Below the pieces are notes generated by a model that saw only the letters and a list, made by a program, of their open reading frames with translations, did not search any database and was not told the origin of the DNA. A DNA stretch of 64,000 bases from Hyphomicrobiales bacterium (GTDB lineage: Bacteria > Pseudomonadota > Alphaproteobacteria > Rhizobiales > Rhizobiaceae): the NCBI GenBank assembly GCA_900472625.1, contig UCIT01000041.1, positions 6,654-70,653 of the forward strand, in the 5' to 3' direction. The first letter of the stretch is position 1. Every line of letters begins with the position of its first letter. Below are positions 28,405 to 37,727 of the stretch, piece by piece. Both the position numbers and the translations under genes were made by a program.

Positions 28405-28836
28405 TCAATCGAATATGACTGTCACGTCAAGGGCTTGTGACAGGGCCTTTGAGAACGGGCAGATGTGGCGCGCTTCATCGACCCAAAGGCTCGTCATATC
28501 GGCCTCTATGCCCGGCATCGAAATGGACATCCGAGCAGCCAGGACATAGCCGTCTATTCCGTAAGCTATCGCGACCTCCGCAAAGACCTTCAGATCGCTC
28601 GGGAGCACGACCGTGTTCTTTTGCGCCACAAGCGCAATCGCGCTTGCCAACGAGGCCGACCATCCTGCCGCGAGAAGCTGTTCGGGATTGGTGCCAATGC
28701 GGGTCGAACCCGGAGCGGAAAACCGGATGTCCAGGGATCCGTCAGAACTGCGTGAAACGCCGCTTTCGCGACCGCCGATGGTTTCCGTCCGCGCCGTGTA
28801 AATCTCTGTCGGAGGATTGCTCACTTGGGTTCCCAT
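28405..28836 (-). CDS. OsmC/Ohr-family protein lacking the peroxidatic cysteine
   Basis: 143 residues with the Ohr plan: TARTETIGGRESGVSRSSDG at the N-terminus, GTNPEQLLAAGWSASLASAI in the middle and ARHICPFSKA near the end. Ohr enzymes reduce organic hydroperoxides with two cysteines. Here the first, expected at residue 62 (SAC in the family), is Ser, while the resolving Cys126 remains. The protein can therefore hardly act as a normal Ohr; it may bind hydroperoxides or have lost function. Translation could also begin at 28869. Downstream of a broken glyoxalase gene and upstream of the cupin gene. Confidence 0.82.
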   Translation of the reverse strand: MGTQVSNPPTEIYTARTETIGGRESGVSRSSDGSLDIRFSAPGSTRIGTNPEQLLAAGWSASLASAIALVAQKNTVVLPSDLKVFAEVAIAYGIDGYVLAARMSISMPGIEADMTSLWVDEARHICPFSKALSQALDVTVIFD

Positions 28837-28878
28837 GCGTCGCCTGTCCGAAACGGCGTTTCGATACATGTTGGCGTT

Positions 28879-29552
28879 TCAGGACGGGAGGACGCCCCCG
28901 GCTTGCTCTTGAACGATGTATTCGGCGTACCAGTCCGGCCAGTTGACGTCATACTCACCGCCGGTGCGCTTCTCGTGCTCGCCGTGGGCAGCACCTGCCC
29001 GCCGCAGCGTCGCCGCAAGTTCACTCGCCGAGTTGAATGTCGTCGCGGCTGCCTCTATGCGTCCGGACTGCCGGATCGTGATTTCCTGAAGGAGCCAACC
29101 ATTGCCATCGGGGTCGCGGAATGAGGCGAATGATCGATAGCTTCGACCGTCTGGATCCCGGCCGCTCGCGCGACGGCTACCGAACAGGTAGTGCTCATCG
29201 TCTCCGACGTAGACGCCCGCGGCGTCGTGGAACACTTCGCTGATATCGATCCCGTCGGCACGCAGCTTCTCACGCGCCGCGACTATGTCGGAGACGATCA
29301 GATAAAGGCCTTGCGACGAACCCGGTGTCGCGGACGTCACGTTCTTTCCGAAGATGACCGAACAAGCTGAGCCCGGCGGCGTGAACTGAAGCACGCGGAA
29401 CTCGCCGTCATCCGACGCGTAGTCGGCGTCCGATCGCCAACCAAGGCTTGTGAGAAGCTCTTCGCTCGATCAACGTCGGAAACCGGCAGGACGACGATTT
29501 CCAGTTTCATGTCCATTCTCGAAACATGCCTTGATGGCTGGTCTTTGGTCAT
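28879..29552 (-). pseudogene. VOC/glyoxalase-like protein, single-base deletion
   Basis: AGGAG precedes ATG 29552. The first frame reads MKLEIVVLPVSDVDRAKSF, then loses frame near 29455; the rest continues in the next frame as LGWRSDADYASDDGEFRVLQ ... RDPDGNGWLLQEIT to a normal C-terminus (~220 residues in all). The break is explained by loss of one A from an expected TTC-TAC-ACA (F-Y-T). Everything else is intact, so this is either a very young pseudogene or a sequence error. VOC proteins bind metal and act on small organics. Same direction as the Ohr-like gene. Confidence 0.8.
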
Positions 29553-29638
29553 TGTCATCTCCTGATGTTGTGTAAGGGCGGCGACGGCGCCACCGCCCTC
29601 CTGCCTTGGGAGGCCTGGTTGTAATTGTCTTCAGCGGA

Positions 29639-30946
29639 CTAGCTTGTGCGAAGCGACTTCAGACCGGCACGAAGCTCCTCAGTGAGGAGCATTGGTTGCT
29701 CCCAGGCGGCGAAGTGCCCGCCCTTGGGGACCTTGTTGTAGTGAATGAGGTTGGGATATGCCTTCTCCGCCCAGGTCTTCGGCGTCTGATAAAGTTCGTC
29801 GGGGAAGACGCTCACGGCGACGGGCACCTTCACGCCCTTGGGGCTGAAGAACGCCAACTTGTTCTCCCAGTAGAGCCGGGCGGCGGAGACGCCGGTGTTC
29901 GTCAGCCAGAAGAGCGTGACGTTGTCGAGGACGTCGTCCGGCGTGAGGCCTTCTGGCGTGCCGTCGAAAGACCTTGCGATAAGATCGAGGCTACGTGCGT
30001 CGTGGTCGATCATGAATGTTGCAAGGCCGATCGGTGAGTCCGAGAAGCCTGCAGCCGTTTGAGGACGCGTACCCATCCAGAAAGCGTAGTAGACGTTCTT
30101 GTAGAAGGAAACGAGCTGCCCGTAGGTGTCTTTCTCTTCGTCGGAAAGACCCGCCGGGGCCGGCGCACCGGAGAACGAGGCCTTGTCGATGTCGGCGGGT
30201 ATCGCGCCGGGCATGTTGACATGGATGCCGACCAACTCCTTCGGCGCCTGGACTGCGATCATCTCCGTCACGACCGCGCCCCAGTCGCCGCCTTGAGCAG
30301 CAAATTTCCTGTAGCCCAGACGCTGCATAAGGACGATCCAGGCACTGGCGATGCGCTCAGGACCCCACCCGGTTTCCTTTGGCTTTCCGGAAAAGCCGTA
30401 GCCGGGAAGCGATGGTATGATCAGATGGAATGCGTCGGCGGCAGTCCCACCATGCGCTGTCGGGTCCGTGAGCGGTCCGATGAGCTTCATCTGCTAGACG
30501 ATCGAACCTGGCCAGCCATGTGTCACGATGAGTGGAAGCGCGTCATCGTGCTTGGAGCGGATGTGCAAGAAGTGGATATCGAGCCCGTCAATTTCGGTTA
30601 TGAAGTTCGGCACCGAATTGATGCGCGTCTCGACCTTGCGCCAGTCGTAGTTCTTCTCCCAATGCGTTAGGAGTTGCTTGATCGTCTTGAGCTGGACGCC
30701 CTGGGTCTTGTCCGCGACGGTCTCCTGCTCCGGAAGCCGCGTGTGAGCGAGCCGCCGACGCAAGTCGACGATGTCGGCGTCCGGAATGTTGACGGTGAAC
30801 GGGCGGATGTCAGCGGCGCCCGACGCAGCCGCGGCCGTCGCAGCAGGAAAGAGGCTCGCCGCGCTGACGGCGGCGAGGCCGGTTGCCGCAACGCCCAGCA
30901 AGGTGCGTCGCTCCTGGTCGATTGTTTCCGATGTCATCGCAGGCAT
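29639..30946 (-). pseudogene. epoxide hydrolase with Tat signal, amber-interrupted
   Basis: A full-length alpha/beta-hydrolase (435 codons) of the microsomal epoxide-hydrolase type, interrupted by one TAG at 30494-30496 where the family has Glu (GWPGSIV-stop-QMKLIGPL). N-terminal part: twin-arginine signal (DQERRTLLGVAATGLA), EHN domain and the HGWPGS oxyanion motif. C-terminal part: nucleophile Asp in AAQGGDWGAVV and catalytic His in KGGHFAAWEQP. ATG 30946 follows GAGGAGACAATC. The single GAG-to-TAG change suggests recent inactivation. An internal ATG at 30490 cannot give a working enzyme. Confidence 0.85.
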
Positions 30947-31044
30947 GATTGTCTCCTCGGGATTAACGGTGAACGGCTGCACCTTTGTGCTTGCGCATAC
31001 CTACTCCCGCGTGGCGAAGACCGCCCGTTATGCATTGTTAGATT

Positions 31045-33177
31045 TTGATAGCGCCCGAATCCGGCGATCGATCCTCGCACGCGTCGGCTCCTGACGTCTA
31101 CATCCTGGCCACCAGCCGCGAAGCTTTGCAAATTGAGGGAGAACGGGTTTATCGGCTCGGCTCGCTGGCAAGTCCGCCGGACGACGTTGTTGCATCGGCG
31201 GAAGCGATCCGGGCGTTTCCGGCGACGTGTCTTTTTCTCGAGCGCGCCATCGCGCACGACACTCACCTCGACATCGACGACGCCGATGCGCCAGTCGTCG
31301 CTGCCATATGCCGCAAGCTGGATGGCGTCGCGCTGGCAATCGAGCTGACTGCCCGGCGCGTCGAATCCTATGGTTTGCGACAGACGGCCGAATTGCTCGA
31401 TCAGCATGTGACTCTATCGTGGTCAGGATTGCGAACTGCCCAGCCTCGACACAGGACGTTGCAGGCGACACTCGACTGGAGCTATGCACTTCTTTCGGAG
31501 ATCGAGCGCGCGGTACTGCGTCGGCTTGCCGTCTTTGTCGGACACTTCACTCTCGACGCCGCTGTTGAGGTCGTGTCGGGTTCCGATCTTGATAGGTCAG
31601 ACGTATTCGCGGCCTTGGACAGCCTTGTAGCCAAGTCCATGGTGGTCACCCGTCCAGTTGGCGCGATGTTGCGTTACCGGCTCCTCGATACGACGCGGGC
31701 ATATGCGATCGCAATCCCGTTGCAGCCCCGAGAACGCGCCGATCTCGCCATCCGGCACGCCGGCTACTACGGACGTTGGCTGGCACAGAGCGCGGGCGAC
31801 TGGGCCAGTAGGACCACGGGAGCTGAGCGCGCCGTCTACTTCGCGGCACTGAACAACGTCCGCGCGGCGCTCGAATGGTGTTTCGGAGCAGACGGCAATA
31901 TCGCCGAGGGGGTGAAACTCGCCGCGGCAGCCGGACCTGCGCTTCTTGCAATGTCGCTGATGCCGGAAGCGCTCCGATGGACACAACGGGCCATTCAAGC
32001 CCTTGACGACAGCACGCGAGGCGGCGTCGATGAGATGCATCTCCAGGCGGTTTTCGGAATGGTGGCAACCCACCTCCACGGTAAGGTCGATTCTGTATTG
32101 GCGGCCTTGAACCGGGGTCTGGAGATTGCTGAGAGGCGCGGAGACGTCGTCAATCAGGTCGGGCTGCTCAGCATGTTGCGGACTTTCTACTTCCGGAGCG
32201 GGGACTTTAAAACTGCGCACGCATACGCGCGCCGCTGCAAGTCGGCGGCCGACACCATTCAGGACTTCGCCGCGTCGGCACAAGCCCGGTCAATTCTGGG
32301 TAGGTCACTCCACCTGGCCGGCGAGCTGGATCATGCGCATACCGAACTTGATGCAAGCCTTGCCGACTGGGCACGTGCAGGCAGGACGACGATCTATCTC
32401 TCGCACGAACTTCATTTCCCAAGCGAAGTGACGATGGCTAGAAATCTCTGGCTTCGCGGATACCCCGATCAGGCGGCGGAGCGCACCCGAAGCGTCATCG
32501 AAAGTGCGGTGCGAACTGACCGCGCGGCGGCGTTGGTTGTCGCCTTGGGGTGGGCGGTCTCGGTCTTCCTTTGGAACGGAGAGTGGGACCAGGCGCAGGA
32601 ACACGTCGACGCCTTGATCTATCAAGCCGAGACACATTCGTTAGGGCCATTCGTTGCAGCGGGGCAGGCTCGTCGGGGAGAACTCGCTATCCTTCGCGGC
32701 TCGGCGGAGCAGGGCATAGACGATATGAGGGCGAGCCTCGCGACTATCCACTCGATAGGCTACGAAGTTCTGACAACGGAGTTCAACATATCGCTGGTTC
32801 GCGGACTTGCGGCTATCGGGAGGGCGGTCGAAGCGCATGAACTACTCGACCTGACCATTCAGGGCGTCGAGATCAACGGGGATGCCCTCTACATGCCGGA
32901 GCTTTTGCGTGTGAAAGGAAATCTGCTTCTCGGCAATTCGCAACTATCTCATCAAGCACAGGCTTGTCTCTGGCGATCGATCGAAACCAGCCGCCGTCAG
33001 GGCGCTCGTGGCTGGGAACTCAGGACGGCAACTGATCTCGCCCGTGCCATGGCCTCTGACCATAACTTCGACGGGGCCCGTACGCTTCTGCAGCCAGTGC
33101 TCGGGGCATACGTAGAGGGATTGGACTCCACGGACATTCGAGAGGCAAGGCAGTTGTTGGAGAAGATGCCAGTTTAG
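31045..33177 (+). pseudogene. AfsR/LuxR-type ATPase regulator, N-terminally truncated
   Basis: 710 codons, starting at TTG 31045 just after a stop. They match the C-terminal part of large winged-helix ATPase regulators: VYILATSREALQIEGERVYR (sensor 1 region), LDGVALAIELTARR, then a long TPR-like repeat region. The winged helix and Walker A/B that precede this in family members (~950 residues) are absent; only ~10 residues separate the stop from the sensor region. Such regulators often lie divergent from epoxide hydrolase genes like the broken one here. A non-functional remnant is most likely. Confidence 0.7.
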
Positions 33178-33252
33178 AGCGGCATTGTCGTGCTCTTTGA
33201 GACGGAGCTCCATCGAGGTAATGTCGCGCCAGTCTCGGAACCTGGAGGGCAC

Positions 33253-33945
33253 ATGCACTACCTGAATATTGCGGCGATTGTGCTTTTCGTTCTGATCTGG
33301 ATCGCGCTGGAGCCGATGATGGCCGCAGGCTGGCCGAGGAAGAACGACAGCCTGTCCGTGGACATGGTCAGGGTACGGGCCGCCTGGATGAGGGAGGTGC
33401 TTACCCGAGACAATAATTTCATTGGCGACGCCGCGATCCTCGGACACACGATCAACTCGGCTTCCTTCTTCGGTTCGGCGAATCTGATTGTCATCGTGGG
33501 TCTGAGTGGCGCGCTGTTCATGGAGCCCAACTACGGAAGCGGCCAAGGTCTGATTGCAATGTTTGCGACGCAGGACCCCGCATGGTTTTTCCAATGCAAG
33601 GTCCTTCTGATCATGGCGACTCTGCTGCGTGGCCTATCCGACTTCATATGGGCGGTGAGGCAGATCAATTACTGTCTGGCCGCAATCGGAGCCAGCCCGT
33701 CTCGGGAGGAGCAGAGGGATATAGCAGCTTGGACCGACGCGTTGACGATGGTGCTCAATCCGGCGCTTCGGTCCTTTAGCGTGGGCGTTCGGTCGTACTA
33801 CTTTACCGTCGCGGCCGCTTTCTGGTTCTTCGGACCAATTCCGTTCATCGTCGCCACGCTACTGGGCACCGGTCTCCTTGTCTGGCGTCAATCGTGGTCC
33901 GATACCGCCAAAGGCGTTATGGCTATAAGAAAGCTGCTTGACTAG
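33253..33945 (+). CDS. DUF599 membrane protein
   Basis: 230 residues with four hydrophobic segments (IAAIVLFVLIWIALE at the start, NLIVIVGLSGALF, CKVLLIMATLLRGL and a C-terminal pair). DUF599 proteins are inner-membrane proteins of unknown function. ATG 33253 follows CTGGAGGG; an upstream in-frame TTG/ATG has no such site. No operon partner. The next 430 bases have no gene apart from a stress promoter. Confidence 0.85.
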   Translation: MHYLNIAAIVLFVLIWIALEPMMAAGWPRKNDSLSVDMVRVRAAWMREVLTRDNNFIGDAAILGHTINSASFFGSANLIVIVGLSGALFMEPNYGSGQGLIAMFATQDPAWFFQCKVLLIMATLLRGLSDFIWAVRQINYCLAAIGASPSREEQRDIAAWTDALTMVLNPALRSFSVGVRSYYFTVAAAFWFFGPIPFIVATLLGTGLLVWRQSWSDTAKGVMAIRKLLD

Positions 33946-34204
33946 CTCGGGTTTTTGTCAGCCGTTGCTGAAACTATAGGCCGTATTTTGCCGCGGGTAC
34001 ATCCAAAACTGCAGTCTACGCAGCCGCCGCTCCACGCTTCCGACTGTAGAAATTTCCAGATGCGGCCAACGCTTTGGCGGCGCTCGGCGACGGCGGAATT
34101 TAGGTCGGGAAGTTTGCACAAGCCGTCTTCTCCAGGTGGTAACAGAGAAGTTTTTGTCCTTCCGTCTTCGATACATAAGTACGCGATTGTAAGTGTCGGA
34201 TAGC

Positions 34205-34229
34205 GGAACCATAACGCTTGTTGGAGGTT
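34205..34229 (+). promoter_or_regulatory. EcfG/RpoE2-type promoter
   Basis: GGAAC-N17-GTT directed at the three-gene ExoIII-like operon whose first start is 34375. The rest of the 33946-34374 gap holds nothing recognised. Confidence 0.6.
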
Positions 34230-34374
34230 GACTACCCGAGGTCGCTGCGTGTCAATCGGACATGACGGGGATGATGGACGCATCGATTTTTCCGATTTCT
34301 CGGTGCGGGCAACGAAACGCCAGACGAGCATCCCACCCGTCCACGGCGACCTCATCCTACCATGAGGCGCCACC

Positions 34375-34584
34375 ATGATCGATCCTCCGACCGCGCACCC
34401 AGAATCTCCCGAACGCAAGGTCGAGCTCGACCAGACCGTCGACTTCGCTATCCAGCTCCTTGTAGAGGAAGGGCACCTTTTAGGCTGGACGCGCGTCGAA
34501 TTTCTCACCGCGGTCCTCGACGCCGCAAACAACCGGTTGTCGGCGCTCGAAGAAGAGCGTGAACTTGAAACGGACAACCCGTGA
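34375..34584 (+). CDS. small hypothetical protein
   Basis: 69 residues, acidic and helical (ERKVELDQTVDFAIQLLVEE ... LTAVLDAANNRLSALEEE), no membrane segment. No domain recognised. Overlaps the next gene by 4 bases (GTGA), so it is the first member of a translationally coupled three-gene operon. Confidence 0.7.
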   Translation: MIDPPTAHPESPERKVELDQTVDFAIQLLVEEGHLLGWTRVEFLTAVLDAANNRLSALEEERELETDNP

Positions 34585-35345
34585 AGGTCGCGACCTATAA
34601 CGTCAACGGCGTCAATGGCAGGCTGGAAATCTTGCTGCGATGGCCGGCAGAAGCTTCGCCGGACGTTGTCTGCTTACAAGAATTGAAGGCTCCGCAGGAG
34701 AAATTTCCGATCAAAGCCATCGAGGCAGCCGGCTATGGCGCGGTCTGGCATGGCCAGAAATCGTGCAACGGGGTAGCGATCCTTGCGAAGGGCCTGGAGC
34801 CACACCTCACACTCAAGGGCCTTCCCAGCGTTCCGGACCACGCCCACAGCCGTTATATTGAAGCGATCGTCGACGGCATGGTGATCGTCAGACCATATCT
34901 CCCAAACGGCAATCCGTATACGGGCCCGAAATTTGATTATAAGCTTCGTTGGCTTGAGCGTCTCCAAGATTACGCTTCCGAGTTGCTCGAACTCGAAGTC
35001 TCGGTCATTTTGGCCGGGGACTCGAGCGCTGGGTCGACGACGCTGTTCCGCGTCGAAGTACGAGACGCTTTCAGAAACATTGTTAACCAGGGTTGGGCGT
35101 ATGCGCTTCGCACGCTGCATCCGAACGAACGGATATCCACCTTCTGGGATTACTTTCGAAACGCTTACGCTCGCGATGCCGGACTGAGGCTCGATCCCTT
35201 TCTTTTGAGGTCGGAAGCAGCGTCGCGCCAAGCGAAAGCCGAAGTCGACAAGCACGTCCGCGGATGGGAGCACACCAGCGATCAGGTCCCCGTATGGATC
35301 GAGCTTGCGGACGAACCCATCAAGAAGAGGAGGCAACGGAAATGA
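34581..35345 (+). CDS. exodeoxyribonuclease III-like protein, catalytic residues lost
   Basis: 254 residues clearly derived from XthA (start VKVATYNVNGVNGR, Glu34 in CLQELKAP, YLPNGNP, TFWDYFRNAYARDAG). The GDxN catalytic motif reads GDSSAG (Asp147 kept, Asn replaced) and the ~13 residues after it are missing. The catalytic His of SDHAP is Gln235 (TSDQVP). The DNA shows why: ...GAGCGCTGGGTCGACGAC is an old ERWVDD segment now read out of frame between two deletions that cancel. AP-endonuclease activity should be lost. Still tightly overlapped with both neighbours (GTGA at the 5' end, ATGA at the 3' end). Confidence 0.8.
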   Translation: MKVATYNVNGVNGRLEILLRWPAEASPDVVCLQELKAPQEKFPIKAIEAAGYGAVWHGQKSCNGVAILAKGLEPHLTLKGLPSVPDHAHSRYIEAIVDGMVIVRPYLPNGNPYTGPKFDYKLRWLERLQDYASELLELEVSVILAGDSSAGSTTLFRVEVRDAFRNIVNQGWAYALRTLHPNERISTFWDYFRNAYARDAGLRLDPFLLRSEAASRQAKAEVDKHVRGWEHTSDQVPVWIELADEPIKKRRQRK

Positions 35346-35557
35346 AAACTAAGGACTGGAGAAGCGACTTACCCCTGAGGCTCGAAGACTTTGTCGACTC
35401 CTTCGTGGTCAAAGGTGCCGAACATGAGGACGTCTACGAAGCTATCAAAGCTGAGATCGAGAACTTGCGGGCAGCCTATCAACGGGACCCTGACCCGGCC
35501 GACGACAATGCAGAGACGATCGAGGAACCCGCGAACGACTGGCCGGCAGCCGACTGA
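35342..35557 (+). CDS. small acidic hypothetical protein
   Basis: 71 residues (MKTKDWRSDLPLRLEDFVDS...), no known domain, no signal peptide. ATG 35342 overlaps the stop of the ExoIII-like gene as ATGA. An AGGAGGCAACGG-like ribosome site lies before it. Last gene of the operon. Confidence 0.7.
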   Translation: MKTKDWRSDLPLRLEDFVDSFVVKGAEHEDVYEAIKAEIENLRAAYQRDPDPADDNAETIEEPANDWPAAD

Positions 35558-35568
35558 AAGCCTCCGGC

Positions 35569-35593
35569 GGAACCAAATAGCTTCAGCCGTGTT
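35569..35593 (+). promoter_or_regulatory. EcfG/RpoE2-type promoter
   Basis: GGAAC-N17-GTT, 94 bases before the GlsB/YeaQ-like start and just after the previous operon's last stop. Confidence 0.55.
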
Positions 35594-35687
35594 TCTGGCT
35601 TGGTCGTCAGGCAATCGTTTCCCTCAAGTGACGAGACCTGGCAGGTCCGCCGGACGACCACCAAGTTGTTTATCAAAGGGGACAGAA

Positions 35688-35945
35688 ATGGAAAATGCAG
35701 GCATCGGCTGGATCGCAGCCATCATCATTGGCGGTGTCGCGGGCTGGTTGGCCGAAATGTTCATGAAGTCCAACATGGGCGTTCTCATGAACATTCTGCT
35801 CGGCATCGTCGGCGCGATCGTCGCCAACTTCATCCTGTCGCTGTTCGGCGTCGTGCTAGGCGGTTGGCTCGGATATCTAATCGCTGGCTTCGTCGGAGCC
35901 TGCATTCTCATTGCGCTAGCACGCATGGTCCGACGGACAGCGTAA
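35688..35945 (+). CDS. GlsB/YeaQ/YmgE-family stress membrane protein
   Basis: An 85-residue transglycosylase-associated-type protein with three hydrophobic, Gly-rich segments (GWIAAIIIGGVAGWLAE, LLGIVGAIVANFILSLFG, GYLIAGFVGACILIALAR). In many bacteria this family is induced by general stress. ATG 35688 has AAAGGGGACAG upstream. Followed at once by a very strong hairpin. Confidence 0.9.
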   Translation: MENAGIGWIAAIIIGGVAGWLAEMFMKSNMGVLMNILLGIVGAIVANFILSLFGVVLGGWLGYLIAGFVGACILIALARMVRRTA

Positions 35946-35953
35946 AATTCTCC

Positions 35954-35981
35954 AGCGCGGCGGTCTCCAGACCGCCGCGCT
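35954..35981. terminator. 13-bp perfect stem-loop after GlsB-like gene
   Basis: AGCGCGGCGGTCT, two bases, then its exact complement. It starts 8 bases after the stop. No T-run follows on the plus strand; TTTT occurs a few bases past the stem on the minus strand. It is likely a terminator or 3' stabiliser. Confidence 0.6.
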
Positions 35982-36069
35982 ACGAACACGCGATGGCCTA
36001 CTTCCCACCACCACGAGGTAGCAACGACCCGGCGCCTAATATGCTGCCTTTACCCTCAACGAAGTCATC

Positions 36070-36520
36070 CTACCGATCACTGTCCGCTACGGGAAGCAGT
36101 TCATACGCCGACGCGACTTCGTATTGCCGCGCAAAGGGTTTGAAATAGCCCATCGGAATGGCCATGGATATTGAGCGCCTGTTTGCCCATGTCGTTCCAG
36201 GTTTGGAAGGTATAGTGGAGCAGGATGAGATGGTGACAGGCTGAGGCCAGCCGGAGTTTGGCCTAGTGCTGCACGCTATCTCATGGGAAAAGGCCTTGGT
36301 CTTCGCCAGATCCTTGTCGCCGTCGATGAGATGTTGGCCCCCATTCAGCCTCTCGCGCAGCTCCGGCAGACATGAAGTCCACCACGTGCCAAACCTCATC
36401 TTCGGGCCTACGCTTCGTTCCAGTTGCGAATAAGCGCGACGGCGTGATCGGCCATGTCCGGAAAAGGTTTCGATCGAGCCGCAACACGCGCGGGTCGCCG
36501 AAGGGATTTTTCCAGTGACA
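36070..36520 (-). pseudogene. calcineurin-like phosphoesterase relic, copy 2
   Basis: A longer but badly frameshifted copy of the gene at 16360-16576: FGDPRVLRLDR, EDEVWH, LRERLNGGQHLIDGDKD and the C-terminal GYFKPFARQYEV. The DNA near 36430-36520 matches copy 1 closely (the run CGATCGAGCCGCAACACGCG is shared). The ATG of copy 1 is ATA here, so the start is lost. As in copy 1, a BA14K sequence diverges from it. Confidence 0.7.
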
Positions 36521-36535
36521 GATTATCCAGACGAC

Positions 36536-36667
36536 GTGATCGCTTGGTGCGGCGCCCGCTAGCAGTCTTACAGCGCTGACTATTTTACTTACCAACCATA
36601 TGACGGCCATAGACCACCAAGTCGACCGCGTGGGACAGGTCCTATTTTCTTAGAGTTCGAAAAGTAG
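36536..36667 (+). pseudogene. BA14K fragment with amber stop
   Basis: 44 codons: VIAWCGAR, a TAG where Tyr belongs, then QSYSADYFTYQPYDG and a short tail. This is one BA14K unit without signal peptide. It parallels the intact BA14K gene at 16711, which also lies divergent from a phosphoesterase relic. 257 further bases to 36924 hold no gene. Confidence 0.65.
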
Positions 36668-36924
36668 AAACCTTTGTGAGGGCGGTGCCAGGGTTTCTTT
36701 GGAGATCGCAACCTGATGGGTGTCAGGTTGGGCTAGACGAGCGATCTATCCGGGCGACTGCCAAGCGCGAGGTTGGTTCCGTCACGTTTCGAAGGGATCT
36801 CACGTCACGGGAGGAGGCGTGTCGCGGCAATGATAACGGGCGTGATTAGAGTAAAACAGGGTAGACCGAATTTTAGATGCCTTGGGCGGTAGAAACCCGC
36901 TTAGGGTGCAGGTAAAGATAAACG

Positions 36925-37131
36925 ATGGACAAACGCCCGCCCCACATCCGATTTCACCTGCGAAAATTCGACGACGAGCCGTACTGGTCGGTGATCGACA
37001 TCTTTACGGGACAGCCTTACAAGCTCAACGGCATCAGTCTTGACAGCCTCGAGGTAGACGAAGCGGATAATATGGTCGATCTGCTCAACCTCAACGATAT
37101 GAAGACCCGGGGCATACTGAAGCGTCCATGA
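36925..37131 (+). CDS. small hypothetical protein
   Basis: 68 residues, soluble (MDKRPPHIRFHLRKFDDEPY...), no recognised domain. Protein-like composition, a weak AGGTAAAG upstream, and no better reading on the other strand. Stands alone. Confidence 0.55.
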   Translation: MDKRPPHIRFHLRKFDDEPYWSVIDIFTGQPYKLNGISLDSLEVDEADNMVDLLNLNDMKTRGILKRP

Positions 37132-37153
37132 TCAGGAGGCTCGCTCATCATGC

Positions 37154-37391
37154 CTAATAATCAAGGGCCCGGGAATGCTGCTCATGCCGCGTCAACACGG
37201 ATTTAACCGCTTTCGGTCCGTTTCCTGGAGTCGCACTCAGTGTCGAACGAAACTTTTTGGCCGACCCGCAGGATGTCCAGCTCGGACGCCTGCCAAGCAG
37301 AGATGTGACCGAAAATATCGCTGCCGCCCGCATTAGGCGTGATGAAGCCAAAATTATCACTGTTGAAAAACTTTACGGTCCCAGTGGCCTT
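37154..37391 (-). pseudogene. cold-shock protein (CspA family), start lost and frameshifted
   Basis: Reads TGTVKFFNSDNFGFITP ... GGSDIFGHISA ... LRVGQKVSFDTE, a cold-shock RNA-chaperone domain with most RNP1/RNP2 residues. The codon where ATG is expected is AAG (37389-37391). After DSRK the frame slips; the usual GPKAVKSVL C-terminus continues in another frame to a TAG at 37154. Without an alternative start it cannot be made. It lies between two small genes of unknown function. Confidence 0.7.
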
Positions 37392-37468
37392 TTTATCGCC
37401 GCTTCGGAAACTGTTATCAATGGTAGTCAGCTAACGACATTGTGCGATCGATATAAAGTGTCTGGTGC

Positions 37469-37690
37469 CTACTGCTTGCCTTGCTCCGCGCTCATCTGCG
37501 CCTGCGCAGCACTGATAGCAGCCTCCAACGAAATGAACGCCTGCGCGTTGAACTCGAGCCGGATTACGCTGCCTCCCGCCACACGGGCATACAGCGCTGC
37601 CCATCCCGGCATCGTCTCATCGAATTCGACCGCCTCTACTTCTGCGATGACTGCACTGAGCTGCGCCCCTTCGTCTGGTGTGTTTTCCAT
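37469..37690 (-). CDS. small acidic hypothetical protein
   Basis: 73 residues, Ala/Glu-rich and helical (MENTPDEGAQLSAVIAEVEA...). No domain recognised. 37 bases after the DUF2934 gene and in the same direction, so the probable third gene of that stress operon; TGAGGCG lies before the ATG. Confidence 0.6.
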   Translation of the reverse strand: MENTPDEGAQLSAVIAEVEAVEFDETMPGWAALYARVAGGSVIRLEFNAQAFISLEAAISAAQAQMSAEQGKQ

Positions 37691-37727
37691 TGTGTCGCCT
37701 CATAGCATTGCCCAACGGCGGCTGGTC

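Noticed and set aside
33942..34577. Minus-strand 211-codon reading across the ExoIII-like operon promoter
   Set aside because: Ser/Arg-rich shadow of the small gene at 34375 and of non-coding DNA.
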